From contig CM057146.1 of NCBI GenBank assembly GCA_029964075.1, positions 14,031,501-14,095,500 of the forward strand: DNA of 64,000 nucleotides. Reading direction: 5' to 3'. Shown here piece after piece: positions 36,701 to 43,483 of this stretch (positions within the stretch are counted from its first letter, which is position 1; every line of letters begins with the position of its first letter). The notes under the pieces were generated by a model. That model searched no databases. It saw only the letters and a program-made list of their open reading frames with translations, and was not told the origin of the DNA. Both the position numbers and the translations under genes were made by a program. The stretch comes from Patiria pectinifera (lineage: Eukaryota > Echinodermata > Asteroidea > Valvatida > Asterinidae).

Positions 36701-37382
36701 AGAATTTGTCAACTTTAAAGAAATGCTTAGATGTTTACTTGGGGTAATCTGAGGTTTGTTGAAGTGCGGCATGTTGGGGAACAATCAGCCGATTTTATGC
36801 CCAATTTCTGGACACCACCATTTTTGATATTTTGATTAAATTTCATGACACCTAAAACCGTTTGCAGGGGTTCAACAGCAGGCATTACTAAGGTAATAGC
36901 ACCAGTATTTAACTGAATAAATTTGAAGTTTGTCAACAAAGAGGTTGGGCAGCACTGCATGAGAAAAGTCGGGAAAACGTCGAAGTGCGCCACATCAGGG
37001 TACACCACTACTCATTTGCAGCGCTGCTTAAGCACCATATTATTCTCAGTAATTGACTGCAGATATTAGCCACATGTGGTTTATATGTCATCCATTTTTA
37101 CTGTCCGTATTTACGTTCTGCAGTCACATCTTGGTCTTGCGTCGCTTCCTGGAGTCCTGCATAGGCAGTGACCTGCGCTACTACTTTGACGCCTCCTGCT
37201 TCCGACTTGCCATGACCCACACCGCCGTCCCCATTCAGTGCCAGCAGCACTACCTGCAGGGTCAGGGGTTAGAGGGCACCGACCTCCACTGGCAACATGT
37301 GCAAGAGATGCAGAACATCCTCGGGAGCGTTGCCATGGAGGCAGCATCAGAAGCAGGCAGCTCCGTCTGGAGGCAGAGATGA
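12385..37382 (+). CDS. FOXRED2: FOXRED2 (ERFAD) gene, ten coding exons
   Basis: Ten exons join to a 663-residue protein: 12385-12734, 14018-14194, 21590-21841, 26636-26914, 28447-28613, 30995-31160, 32509-32636, 33683-33793, 35901-36003, 37124-37382. All borders are GT-AG, phases agree at every junction (2,2,2,2,1,2,1,1,2) and the sum is 1992 nt including the stop. The protein follows vertebrate FOXRED2 (684 aa in human) from end to end: signal peptide 1-22, FAD motif GAGPGG 42-47 with acidic E65, [12 protein letters not shown] 78-89, second Rossmann motif GRGNSA 220-225, [10 protein letters not shown] 338-347, [10 protein letters not shown] 399-408, then the FOXRED2-specific C-terminal half. 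In mammals this is an ER-lumen flavoprotein that works with SEL1L, OS-9 and ERdj5 in ER-associated degradation, probably helping to reduce or unfold substrates. The human protein ends in a KEEL retrieval signal; this one ends WRQR, so retention would need another means. The gene looks intact and functional. Confidence 0.95.
12932..13315 (+). mobile_element. Truncated copy of the CAGGGTGAGT element
   Basis: From 'cactctcataaccgtgataac' to the right terminus 'gggcgccatttgggc...actcaccctg' it matches 16,073-16,531 in the same orientation. The left terminus is missing. It lies in intron 1. Confidence 0.7.
13371..13838 (+). mobile_element. Diverged TTAA MITE in intron 1
   Basis: Starts TTAAAGGTAATGGACAGAAT and ends GCAAATGGTGTCCATTACC, an inverted pair. 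The right TTAA is lost. The block 'cttgaaaatgacagcatact' is shared with family 1 ('cttgaaaatgacagcacacc'). Confidence 0.65.
14018..14194 (+). CDS. FOXRED2: FOXRED2 coding exon 2
   Basis: The acceptor tttttctctgtag ends at 14,017 and the donor tgcag|GTAAGA follows at 14,195. It encodes residues 118-175 ([21 protein letters not shown] and on), matching the human HYSRAYFPDARDMVRYL block. YNTNVQNIS contains a possible N-glycosylation site (N-I-S), in keeping with a lumenal protein. Phase 2 on both sides. Confidence 0.93.
14195..15878 (+). other. Intron 2, proximal part
   Basis: AT-rich intronic sequence. A 'caggggcggatctag' start near 15,531 followed by purine-rich sequence resembles the left end of the hAT-like element family at 43,484, but I could not find a matching right end. 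No exon was recognised. Confidence 0.5.
15879..16531. mobile_element. DNA element with TIR CAGGGTGAGT
   Basis: The left end is CAGGGTGAGTCCAAC and the right end is ACTCACCCTG, with the inner segments 'cccaaatgatgccc' and 'gggcaccatttgggt' also inverted. It is a complete copy of about 653 bp with no coding capacity. A second, left-truncated copy is at 12,932-13,315. I could not identify a clear target duplication. Confidence 0.75.
16532..18120 (+). other. Intron 2, middle part
   Basis: Mostly unremarkable AT-rich sequence without recognisable exons or clean repeat termini. Confidence 0.45.
18121..18474. mobile_element. MITE with TIR TACTCTCAACCA
   Basis: The left end TACTCTCAACCAAAAAAG, then aaagtcccc, is mirrored at the right by ggggactttcttg and TTGGTTGAGTGTA. 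Internal 'ctcaacaactactgagcac' and 'tgcccagtagtttttgagt' are also an inverted pair, so the whole element could fold into a long hairpin. TA flanks are consistent with a Tc1/mariner-type target, but that is an inference. Confidence 0.7.
19325..19592 (+). mobile_element. tRNA-derived SINE
   Basis: The head GGCCTTGTGGCCGAGTGGTT is a good A box in a tRNA-Leu/Ser-like context. A B-box-like segment (gtcggattgaatcccatt) follows, then a body and a tail of ACCTTTACCCTTTACCTTACC repeats. The order (tRNA-like head, unrelated body, short-repeat tail) is standard for a SINE. Confidence 0.8.
19593..20988 (+). other. Intron 2, distal part
   Basis: Contains a moderately GC-rich stretch (20,150-20,470). No exon with homology or matching phase was found, and FOXRED2 residues run without a gap from exon 2 to exon 3. 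Confidence 0.5.
20989..21535 (+). mobile_element. TTAA MITE family 2, copy just upstream of exon 3
   Basis: Begins TTAAAGCTACAGTCCATCC and ends GATGGACTATACCTTGAAG (right TTAA mutated to TTGA). An inverted copy is at 30,263-30,794; shared landmarks include 'ccaaaaagtaactgac', 'gtcttaagacgc', 'cggcgaagc' and 'gaattcaggccca'. It ends 54 bp before exon 3, so the branch-point region of intron 2 lies at or inside its edge. Confidence 0.85.
21590..21841 (+). CDS. FOXRED2: FOXRED2 coding exon 3: second Rossmann motif
   Basis: The acceptor (tttgtctctctctag) ends 54 bp after a TTAA MITE. It encodes residues 176-259: [12 protein letters not shown] (the ATG-like loop of flavoprotein oxidoreductases), [13 protein letters not shown], and [20 protein letters not shown] (215-234). 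The last is the second glycine-rich nucleotide-binding motif, which in this family would be placed for NAD(P)H. THYVGDLR joins exon 4. The donor is gatttgag|GTAGGT. Confidence 0.95.
21842..22683 (+). other. Intron 3, proximal part
   Basis: AT-rich, with a G run just after the donor (21,856-21,867). No repeat with clear ends recognised. Confidence 0.45.
22684..22900 (-). mobile_element. tRNA-derived SINE, minus strand
   Basis: On the minus strand 22,757-22,684 reads like a tRNA: GGATAGCTCAGTTGCTAAGA (A box), a CCGGA/TCCGG anticodon stem, and a B-box-like CACATTCAAGCC. The variant B box and the missing clean acceptor stem suggest a SINE head or tRNA pseudogene rather than a working tRNA. A non-tRNA body lies to 22,900. 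Confidence 0.65.
22969..23200. repeat. Direct repeat, left copy
   Basis: The segment starting near 'gtggcagacctgcaataaaactttg' and running past 'gaagtgtcacgctgtttatacc' and 'taccagcaaaaatg' is present again, diverged, at 24,697-24,935 in the same orientation. The two copies bracket a LINE fragment. Confidence 0.75.
23480..23985 (-). pseudogene. RTE-like LINE fragment, 3' end with RT C-terminus
   Basis: The minus-strand frame 23,950-23,537 (137 codons, no stop) encodes the C-terminal part of a non-LTR reverse transcriptase: [46 protein letters not shown] and a [15 protein letters not shown] basic block. This resembles RTE-clade endonuclease/reverse-transcriptase proteins. The 5' part (endonuclease and catalytic RT) is absent, so it is a 5'-truncated insertion. 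A short (ctat)n tract at 23,504-23,515 marks the 3' tail. Confidence 0.85.
24697..24935. repeat. Direct repeat, right copy
   Basis: Diverged direct repeat of 22,969-23,200 (common parts: 'aataaaactttgttcaaaacaa', 'gtgggtatgtta', 'ctgaagtgtca', 'taccagcaaaaat'). Confidence 0.75.
24936..26635 (+). other. Intron 3, distal part with G-rich and T-rich runs
   Basis: Contains G-runs (25,032-25,041; 25,238-25,246; 25,293-25,304), a T-rich tract (25,932-25,964) and a G12 / C13 pair at 26,424-26,475. These resemble interiors of the poly-G/poly-C hAT MITEs of this genome. No additional exon was found. Confidence 0.45.
26636..26914 (+). CDS. FOXRED2: FOXRED2 coding exon 4
   Basis: Encodes residues 260-352, starting [17 protein letters not shown] (human [17 protein letters not shown]). 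It holds an acidic variable stretch with a possible N-glycosylation site (NVT, 311-313) and ends [15 protein letters not shown] (338-352), the conserved strand that closes the FAD domain. The acceptor is catttcaaaatctcag and the donor aacaa|GTGAGT. Confidence 0.95.
26915..28425 (+). other. Intron 4
   Basis: Holds decayed poly-G/poly-C element pieces: 27,130-27,225 with G runs, and 27,465-27,530 with a C14 run followed by 'gggatttacgcccctg'. No clean termini. Confidence 0.45.
28426..28446 (+). promoter_or_regulatory. Splice acceptor with a C19 tract
   Basis: Nineteen consecutive C residues directly precede the AG of the exon 5 acceptor. It is both the polypyrimidine tract and a homopolymer microsatellite, so its length may vary between individuals or be miscounted in assembly. 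Confidence 0.85.
28447..28613 (+). CDS. FOXRED2: FOXRED2 coding exon 5
   Basis: Encodes residues 354-408, with [20 protein letters not shown] (371-390) and [16 protein letters not shown] (393-408). This is the last FAD-contacting segment and is nearly identical to vertebrate FOXRED2. The acceptor is unusual: its pyrimidine tract is an unbroken run of 19 C directly before the AG. The donor is acaccg|GTAGGT, phase 1. Confidence 0.95.
28905..29399 (+). mobile_element. TTAA-flanked MITE, family 1 copy C
   Basis: TTAAAGGGAATAAACATC...GTTGTATTTTCCCTTTAA. It matches copy A closely, with about 50 bp missing around the 'ctggtcggcc' segment. Lies in intron 5. Confidence 0.88.
29904..30266 (-). mobile_element. 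TTAA MITE family 3, inverted copy
   Basis: Left end TTCAAAGGCATATCATTTGC (TTAA changed to TTCA), right end GAGTCCATATGCCTTTAA. It carries 'atttatcccaaaagtaatctac', the segment found in each 80-bp repeat of intron 8. It shares its right TTAA (30,263-30,266) with the next element. Confidence 0.78.
30263..30794 (-). mobile_element. TTAA MITE family 2, inverted copy
   Basis: TTAAAGGCATCGTCCATC at the left and GATGGACTCGGGCTTTAA at the right. The body is the inverted complement of 20,989-21,535. It directly abuts the family 3 element to its left, sharing one TTAA. Confidence 0.85.
30995..31160 (+). CDS. FOXRED2: FOXRED2 coding exon 6
   Basis: After the acceptor ctgtttttttag it encodes residues 409-463. 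The conserved blocks are [19 protein letters not shown] (430-448) and [14 protein letters not shown] (450-463), equal to human [13 protein letters not shown]. This begins the C-terminal region that is specific to FOXRED2 rather than general to flavoproteins. The reading frame is supplied by the split codon from exon 5, so a plain ATG-based search misses it. The donor is catgg|GTGAGA. Confidence 0.93.
31573..32106 (+). mobile_element. TTAA-flanked MITE, family 1 copy D
   Basis: TTAAAGGGAATATACATCAT...GTTGTATATTCCCTTTAA, nearly perfect terminal repeats, full body. Lies in intron 6. Confidence 0.9.
32509..32636 (+). CDS. FOXRED2: FOXRED2 coding exon 7
   Basis: Encodes residues 465-506: [20 protein letters not shown] (471-490), then [11 protein letters not shown]. 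It matches human YLEEFPIQMLAQLETLTGR and NMEYGRNFSG. NAS at 490-492 is a possible glycosylation site. The donor tctcag|GTAGGA is followed within five bases by a tRNA-like repeat, so the intron begins almost immediately in repeat DNA. Confidence 0.93.
32638..32720 (-). repeat. tRNA-like fragment abutting the exon 7 donor
   Basis: On the minus strand the segment contains GGTTCGAATCCCGGTCTCC, a perfect B box with T-stem context, preceded by tRNA-like sequence with no good A box. It looks like a truncated SINE or tRNA pseudogene, starting within five bases of the intron 7 donor. Confidence 0.55.
33297..33330. repeat. (CTTC)n microsatellite
   Basis: About eight imperfect CTTC units in intron 7, just upstream of the SINE at 33,365. 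Confidence 0.8.
33365..33600 (-). mobile_element. tRNA-derived SINE, minus strand
   Basis: On the minus strand: TGGCTGAACGGTTAAGAGC (A box), then GGGTTTGAGTCCC (B box), followed by a body with 'aagcaagacacttaacc' and 'gaccgtaggtcccgtgtg'-like segments ending near 33,365. This body type is common in deuterostome SINEs. Confidence 0.8.
33683..33793 (+). CDS. FOXRED2: FOXRED2 coding exon 8, 3' end amplified in tandem
   Basis: The acceptor tgattttgtctccag ends at 33,682. It encodes residues 508-543, with [18 protein letters not shown] (526-543) matching human [18 protein letters not shown]. The donor is acag|GTAAAT at 33,794, phase 1. The last 33 nt of the exon plus 47 nt of intron form an 80-bp unit repeated eleven times (33,761 to about 34,980). 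Only the first copy is joined to the exon body. Use of the donors in copies 2 and 3 would shift the frame and lead to early stops, and an in-frame stop at the copy-3 border blocks longer read-through. Confidence 0.93.
33761..34980 (+). repeat. 80-bp tandem array spanning the exon 8 / intron 8 border
   Basis: Unit starts fall exactly every 80 bp: 33,761, 33,841, 33,921, 34,001, 34,081, 34,161, 34,241, 34,321, 34,401, 34,481, 34,561. Each unit has 33 nt of exon 8 end, then GTAAAT (GTAGAT in units 4 and 7), then intronic bases up to 'gaattat'. Unit 11 is split by an insertion at 34,614-34,957 and resumes at 34,961. Small differences (ATTACTATTTA, ATTACCATTTA or ATTTGCATTTA) group the units and suggest repeated rounds of unequal exchange. 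Eighty is not a multiple of three. Confidence 0.97.
34614..34957 (-). mobile_element. Insertion splitting tandem unit 11, possible LINE tail
   Basis: The last 80-bp unit breaks after 'atttgcatt' and resumes 'tatcctaaaattaacctac', with ATT on both sides. On the minus strand the insert ends 'gaaataaatgtttctactac', a polyadenylation-like AATAAA followed by a (TAC)n tail, as in CR1/L2-type LINE 3' ends. It contains a 73-bp segment repeated twice (34,789-34,861 and 34,863-34,935). No protein frame. Confidence 0.6.
34958..35287 (-). mobile_element. Remainder of a TTAA MITE (family 3) in intron 8
   Basis: From 'tttatcctaaaattaacctacc' to 'aagtatgccttttgg' it parallels 29,920-30,266, including 'gatcaaaaggttgtgc' and 'gagtggtgttattattgga'. 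Its left end supplied the intronic part of the 80-bp tandem unit. Confidence 0.7.
35869..35900 (+). promoter_or_regulatory. Splice acceptor of exon 9 built on a (CT)n microsatellite
   Basis: About twelve CT units (35,869-35,892) followed by gtcgtcag form the polypyrimidine tract and AG. Confidence 0.85.
35901..36003 (+). CDS. FOXRED2: FOXRED2 coding exon 9
   Basis: Encodes residues 544-577. The N-terminal part is variable ([17 protein letters not shown]); [16 protein letters not shown] (562-577) is identical or nearly so in vertebrates ([15 protein letters not shown]). The acceptor tract is a (CT)n microsatellite. The donor gtcag|GTCTGT is weaker than the others but fits the phase and the homology exactly. 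Confidence 0.92.
36085..36310 (+). mobile_element. SINE fragment in intron 9
   Basis: A B-box-like 'aggttagaaccctgac' followed by 'ttgggcaagacactttact', 'ataattgggtacctg' and an 'aattgaattgaaag' tail. This is the same body type as the SINE at 33,365 but in the opposite orientation; the tRNA head is eroded. Confidence 0.65.
37124..37382 (+). CDS. FOXRED2: FOXRED2 coding exon 10 and stop
   Basis: Starts [12 protein letters not shown] (human HILPLRRFLENC) after the acceptor tacgttctgcag and encodes residues 578-663. [18 protein letters not shown] and [14 protein letters not shown] correspond to the last conserved blocks of vertebrate FOXRED2. The tail beyond residue about 630 is not conserved and ends SSVWRQR at a TGA (37,380-37,382), without a KDEL-like signal. 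In the frame one base back of the coding frame, the same DNA reads ...GGRDEV followed by a stop at 37,387. This may be chance. Confidence 0.92.
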
Positions 37383-38300
37383 AGTGTGACAATGTGGACT
37401 TGCCAAAAGACACTTTTAAAGACGTTCAATGGAGGGTATATTCCAGAGGCTTAGATTGCGAGATATTGCATATCTTGCGGTGGGAGCCCCTGATGTCCAT
37501 TTCCCCATTCTAAAATGGGGAAAAAATAGTAACTTGAACCCCAGAAAAGCACATCCAAGTCTTTCTACAATTTTCATTCTGTTCCATCTGACAAAAAAAC
37601 TGCTAATCAGGAAATTTTGGCTTACGAAATAAACACGCCAAGAAAATGAAAAAAAATCAGCTGACGCCAACAGGACCAGTTCAGCTTGGTAGGAATCAGT
37701 AATGTCGTATTTTGAGATAATTTTCCCCTAAATGTGGTTTTCACGAGCCTTACATTTAAGCTGTGACTGTAATTGTGCACACCAATTGATAATTTATTTT
37801 TGTCCACTCTGAATGGTAGGTCATAACATTTTGGTTTGCTGGGTTTTATGGGTTTTCTGGGTGTGGGGCCCAGTCACATTTTTTGTTGGATATTTTGGGT
37901 TTGATTGGTTTTCCCTGGGTTTACTGGGTATGAGGCACAATCACAATTTTGTTGGAAAGAGTTGGTCATAAGACAAACTTTTGGGGATTTAAAAATATGC
38001 CTTTTTCTCCTTTCCCCATTCCACATATTCTTGCCTAATGCAAAATATGTAGTATCGAATAAAAAGAAGCTTCCCTTAAATAGTTAAAGCTTGAATATTT
38101 AAAGCAACTTGCGCCATGTTTCCCAACCACCGAACATACTGCATAGGATGGTACAGTCCATTATTAAAACAGGGTTATATTGAGTCCAGCTTATGGTAAT
38201 CACATGTTCAAATGTTGAATATTTCCTATACAGCATTGAACATTGTGAGAAATGCCTCTATTTTGGTAAAGGTTATTATGCTGAATTTTTGAAATAAATA
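37383..38300 (+). other. FOXRED2: Likely FOXRED2 3' untranslated region
   Basis: Non-coding after the stop. AATAAA occurs at 37,628, near 38,058 and near 38,292; any could direct polyadenylation. No competing gene starts here. The transcript end was not determined. Confidence 0.45.
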
Positions 38301-38653
38301 ATCAGTTTAAGGTTTCTCTGTTGATGAAATTGCACTTATGGAGGGGATTTGGGGTTGTTGTTTTTTTGCGTTGCTTTTAAGTCTGTATTACCACCATCAT
38401 TTATGGCTTTTTTTCCACAGTCTGTATATAGGCTACTGATCATGTTTTGATTTATTTTCCATCATAGCATTGTCAACCATTAATTATGCTAAAAATATGT
38501 ATTTTTTTAAAGATAAAAGCACTTTTAAATGTGACCAAGCATGGTCTCGGTGAACAAACAGTAGTTTGTACTTTGTGGCTTCAGGACAAGAGTGTACTGG
38601 TTTACGAGCCCAAACAAGGAGTACGTGTGCGTGTGACAATTTGTTTCTTTTAT

Positions 38654-38887
38654 GAATGAGCACAAACCTGAGCCCAGTTTCACAACCCTGGTAACCACAG
38701 ATTTGAGCGTTTCAAAATCACCATTCTGTGCTAACACCTTTAGCACAGAAATTCTGTGCTAACCCTGTAAGCACAGAATATTGCTTGAGCACAAGCCAAA
38801 AAGTTCTTGCTTACTTGTGAAATGTGCTTACCATTTAAGCTTACCGCAGGAATTTTTTGCTTAAGGTCCATAAAATTGTGCTCATTC
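38654..38887. mobile_element. MITE with TIR GAATGAGCACAA
   Basis: Perfect 12-bp inverted ends, GAATGAGCACAA at 38,654 and TTGTGCTCATTC ending at 38,887. The interior has several copies of 'ctgtgctaa'/'ttagcacag' in both orientations. No coding capacity. Confidence 0.65.
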
Positions 38888-39189
38888 TACTTCCGCACAG
38901 TGCCCATGCATACAAGAGGATTGTGCATAGAGATTATGTACTGCACCTCCTCCACTGTAAAATGTGGTAAAGTTGGGAGTTACATCTGGGAGGACTCTTG
39001 ATTGCATTTCCGACAGCAACTGATGCTCACACAAAGATGCTGTGGGGTTGTGCATATTAAGAATTAAATCAATGATGCGTAGATTGTGCTATACACCTGC
39101 AAACCAGGGTGTACGTGTTCATCTTTTCAAACCGTGGACGAAAAATACCAGAGAACAATATCGTCCACGATTCCCAGCATACGTCCGCA

Positions 39190-39650
39190 ATTGAGGTCGT
39201 GTACAAAACCTATGGGAGTCTTCCTAAAAAGTTAGAGTACAAACAAAAGAGGGACAATAGGACCTCCACGATCAACGGTGAACACACGTTTGTGTGAGTT
39301 TGTCTCTGCATTCAATAGGGGACAAAAGAGGACATTAGGGTCCCCAATTCCCGAAGGTCCCCAATTTGGCAATCGTGTACAAAACATATGGGAGGAGGGA
39401 GGTCTTGCTAAAAAGTTAAGGTACAAACAAAAGAGGGACAATAGGACCTCCACGATCGACGGTGAACACACGTTTGTGTGAGTTTGTTTCTGCATTCAAT
39501 AGGGGACAAAAAAGGACATTAGGGTCCCCAATTCCCGAAGGTCCCCAATTTGGCAATCGTGTACAAAACATATGGGAGGTCTTGCTAAAAAGTTAGAGTA
39601 CAAACAAAAGAGGGACAATAAGGGGTCCCCAATTGCAGGCAAATACACAC
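39190..39650. repeat. Tandem repeat of about 180 bp, 2.5 copies
   Basis: The landmark 'gttagagtacaaacaaaag' (or gttaaggta...) recurs at about 39,231, 39,413 and 39,592. Other recurring parts are 'gtgtacaaaacatatgggag', 'gacctccacgatc' and 'ggtccccaatt'. The long-looking open frames here follow from the repeat and are not genes. Confidence 0.8.
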
Positions 39651-41168
39651 TTGTGTGCACGCATTCGTTTTTGCTATGCTTCCGAGGATCGGCTTTGTGT
39701 TTTCCTTTATGCCCTCATCTAAACCTTTCCCATAGACCAAGTGCACAAACCTGCATTCGAGGACAAAGGGACCTTCGATCGAGACCACAAAAGAACCTTT
39801 GTGCTCCCTTTGTGTGTGATCCTCGGTCGTAAAGCCATGTAAGAGCACATGCACCATGTCCCCTCTTCCTGGCGCTTTTGTGAGTATCCGGTTCGTAAGT
39901 GACTGCACCAGTGATTACTGGCCCCATTGGCTAAACACGCCACTTTGTACTACTTCTGGTTCCAATGGTTCCAATGCTACTCCATGTGCAGTGGGAGTGG
40001 TTAAGTTGAAATGACGTCACACTTACAAACCGGATAGTGATGAAGCGTCACCTACTGTTCAAGCACAGAGTACTTAAAGTTGCACATTACAACTCGAGTA
40101 TCACATACTATGCGTGTTTGTATAATCCGTATATTTTCTTATACCCAGAAAGCACAAATGAGATATATGTAGATAGGACATCTCATTTAATTTTCATATT
40201 ATTTTCAATTAGCAGATGAATGGTCTGAAAGTCGGTCTAGCATTAGCAATCATGCAGAGTTTATTTGCCATTTTTGTATCCAATGCAAGACATCTAGGTA
40301 TTTTGTTTTGGTAAACTTTTATGCACTTAATTTTGTTTTTTGTTCGGGTTAAGACATGCGGAATTGTACATGCAAAGTTTTTGAAGTATGAGTCCTATCA
40401 TGACAATAAAAGAAATTGAAGAAATAAACAATAAGTTGAGAGAATCAAGTCCATCTGGTGTCATGTTTTGTTTGTAGCAAAATAAAGATAACATGTATTG
40501 GCTAAAACATGAAGTCAACATTAATTGAACAAAAACGCAAACTCGTTGTCCAGATGATAACTTAAGATATAACTGATGTATTGAATTGAATTTTAGTCTA
40601 ATGATTGGACGCGAAGTCTGAAACAAACGTCACAAATTTCAAAAGGAAATGTCAACCGATAAATTTAATACAATTAATACAGTTGAGCGTAAGTGGTGCG
40701 AAAAATGCAAACCAAATTAAAATCAACTTTGAAGCTGGCCTCGGGTCGACCTGCGATTTTGCTTGTGCTTGGGTCACCATTTGAGAATACATGATACGCA
40801 AAGTGTAATTATATTTTTCAACTTTCACTCGGGAGGTAACACACTGAGTATACAGTGTTTAAAAACGTCGGTGAAGGGCAAAACCTAATTTGATTTATAT
40901 CCGTGTCATTTTGACTTGGTTGTTCCATTGACTGATCTTCAGACACGTGAGACCGCAAGATGGCGCTCTTCAAATGTATCATCTGAATCAAAAGAAAAGA
41001 AAAATCAAAAGCATTGATTTTGTATCATACCTTGTGAAAATAGATCACAATTTGAATATGTTAACTCATTGGTAAAGCAAACATGGAAAAATTAGGCAGC
41101 AATTGTTGATATGGCGGCTTTTCTTCCAAATTTAAGTAGGCCTATCTCAAGATATTTTGTATTCATTG
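39651..41168. other. Intergenic, nothing distinctive
   Basis: Unique-looking AT-rich sequence downstream of the 180-bp repeat. No gene or clean repeat termini found. Confidence 0.5.
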
Positions 41169-41542
41169 CAGGCGCGGTTCTACGGGGGGGCTAGGGGGGG
41201 CTGTAGCCCCCCCAAAATTTTGTCTAGCCCCCCCAAAATAAATATCGTAAAAAAAAAAATTGCGTTAGCAAAAAGAAGGATTGTGATGTACATGCGAACG
41301 GTCTCCCCCTAAAGAAGAAATAGCCGTGACAAGGGTGCATTAGTTAATATAGTGTGAATGATTTTATGATTTTATTGGCGCTCCCCATTGAAAATATGGC
41401 ATGAGCCTACACCACCTATTGATTTTCGGAGGCCTAAGTGTCTGGAAAAAATAACGGGTGTACATTTCAGCACGCCTCCCTGAAAAAAATTCTGGATCCA
41501 CCGTGCTAGCCCCCCAAAATATTGGTTCTAGAACCGCGCCTG
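41169..41542. mobile_element. hAT-like MITE with perfect 8-bp TSD
   Basis: The 374-bp element starts CAGGCGCGGTTCTA and ends TAGAACCGCGCCTG. It is flanked by identical ATTCATTG at 41,161-41,168 and 41,543-41,550. The interior has poly-G and poly-C stretches. The perfect flanks mark a recent insertion. Confidence 0.92.
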
Positions 41543-42276
41543 ATTCATTGGTAAAACTATTTCAGAAGTTGGTTGCCTTAGGTCTGTCATGATGTTGACC
41601 TCAGTCGCGAAATACATCATGTGCAGCCTGGAACGGTCTCATTGTGTCTTACGCTGACAGAGGATCGTGATCTTGACCTTGACCTTCATCATGACATCAG
41701 TCGACGTCACTGCTGTCGCCTACGTCATACGTCATTAATATAAAATGATGTCATTAATACATGCTCAGGTTTTCAAATATGGCAGAAGTACATGTTGGTC
41801 TACATGCTTACACCATTAAACACATGCATACGATTAATAAACATATGCCTACCTAATTAATAAGCATATCCATGCCTAATTAATAAGCTTATCCATATCT
41901 AATCTAATTACATTATCACTGTATTCCTACGTCATTCATCAATTTTAAGCCTACAACTTCATGATCTTGACCTTGTGGGATTCTCATCTTAGGTCGCATT
42001 CAGGATACTCAGATCTCTGACCCTTGACCTTAGATTTCTGATCCCTGATCTTTAAATAATCATACTTATAGTTCAACAGTCATCGTCATCTGTTCTGTTT
42101 CATTATAACATATACTTCTCTTCTGAGATAGGCTAACTGTCTCATGGCATGGGTTTTGTGTAAAATATCTGCCTCAAAGAACTTGATCTAGGCCTACGAG
42201 TTTTACCAAAATGCTCTTGTTTGTGAATTGCAGTTCATCCTTATTCTTTGAAAATTCTTGAACTGTGTTTTTTTTT
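41543..42276. other. Intergenic, nothing distinctive
   Basis: Contains repeated 'gaccttgacc'/'cttgacctt' motifs and 'taattaataagc' motifs (41,855-41,890) but no clear element or gene. Confidence 0.45.
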
Positions 42277-42714
42277 TAACCCTAAAGGGGCCGGGGGGGG
42301 GGCGGAATCCGCCCCCCCCCCCTCAACATTTTCCGTGATAGCCTCTAAAAAAAAATTTTCGCGACCCGAGCTGTTATGACTTTTTAGCCTCGAGCTTTGC
42401 GCATCTTTTGATACCAAAAACATAAAAATCGGACCACGGGTTGCCGCGTAGCGAAAAATTTTCCGGCGCTACGCGCCGTGAAAACTGAATTTTCCCATAT
42501 ACGTCGTGTACACAGAGCAGAATTGCCATTCGTACATATGAATAATTAATTAGCCATAATTCCAAAACCCTTGGACCTATAGTCATGAAATTTCTTGGGT
42601 ATGTTTAGGAACAGTTGCTCTATGCATGTGCCGAGTTTCAAAATTTTTCGTCACTCGATGGCTGAGATCTCCGGCTGAGAGATGGTCAAAATAACCCGGC
42701 CCCTTTAGGGTTAA
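42277..42714. mobile_element. MITE with TIR TTAACCCTAAAGGGGCCGGG
   Basis: The left 20 bp TTAACCCTAAAGGGGCCGGG is exactly mirrored by CCCGGCCCCTTTAGGGTTAA at the right. The 438-bp element has no coding capacity. The TTAA or TAA at the edges may be the target site. Superfamily not determined. Confidence 0.85.
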
Positions 42715-43483
42715 ATTAATTCACTCAGCCACCTCCCCCTTTTGAATTTCCCGAAGCTACAATGGAAATCTCCATTTGTTTTTCTCTACACTCTATACTG
42801 AAAAAGCAACAGTAACTTACCCGTACCTTGTAATGTCCTCGTATTGTGGAGGTTAAATGAGGCTGGGCCTGCGTTCTACATCTTCTGCCATTATGGCGAC
42901 TCGTGAAATTCGGTCTCCCTAGAATTTCAAAGGTAAATCATGTAGAGATAATTAATAGGCCTACTCGGAGGATGAGTTCTTAACGAGAGAACTCAACAAA
43001 TCAAGCAACAGTCTGGTGCAAAGAACCAAGTCTGTCATTAATGATGGTGCTTCTCAAGTTACCGTGCGCTGCATTTCGCCTCCGATATTGCCGTGAATTC
43101 CAGAGCAAAACGAACCCACGACGACAGCTTAAAATGTCTTCTGGGTTACCTAGAATTAGAAACATTTATATCGTCGCTCTACTCATGCGAGTCAATTTCG
43201 GAAATAGTTTATCGCTGATAAAGAAAGGACTTCTGAAACAAAAAAGTACTTACGAGGCGTAAACGCACGGCTTACATCTTGAAATGCAAGCAGAGTGGGC
43301 GAAAGTCTGACGACAGGTACGAAGCGTAAAAATCCCAATCACTGTTTTATCTCTCCGCACATAAACAAAATACCAATTATTCTGGATTATTTTATTTATT
43401 TTTTACATGTCTGCTGCTTATGTGTTTTATTTTATTTTCATTATGGACTGCAACGAAAGAGTGCTTCATGCTAAAAGTGAATT
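42715..43483. other. Intergenic, nothing distinctive
   Basis: No gene, no repeat termini and no homology recognised. Confidence 0.45.
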
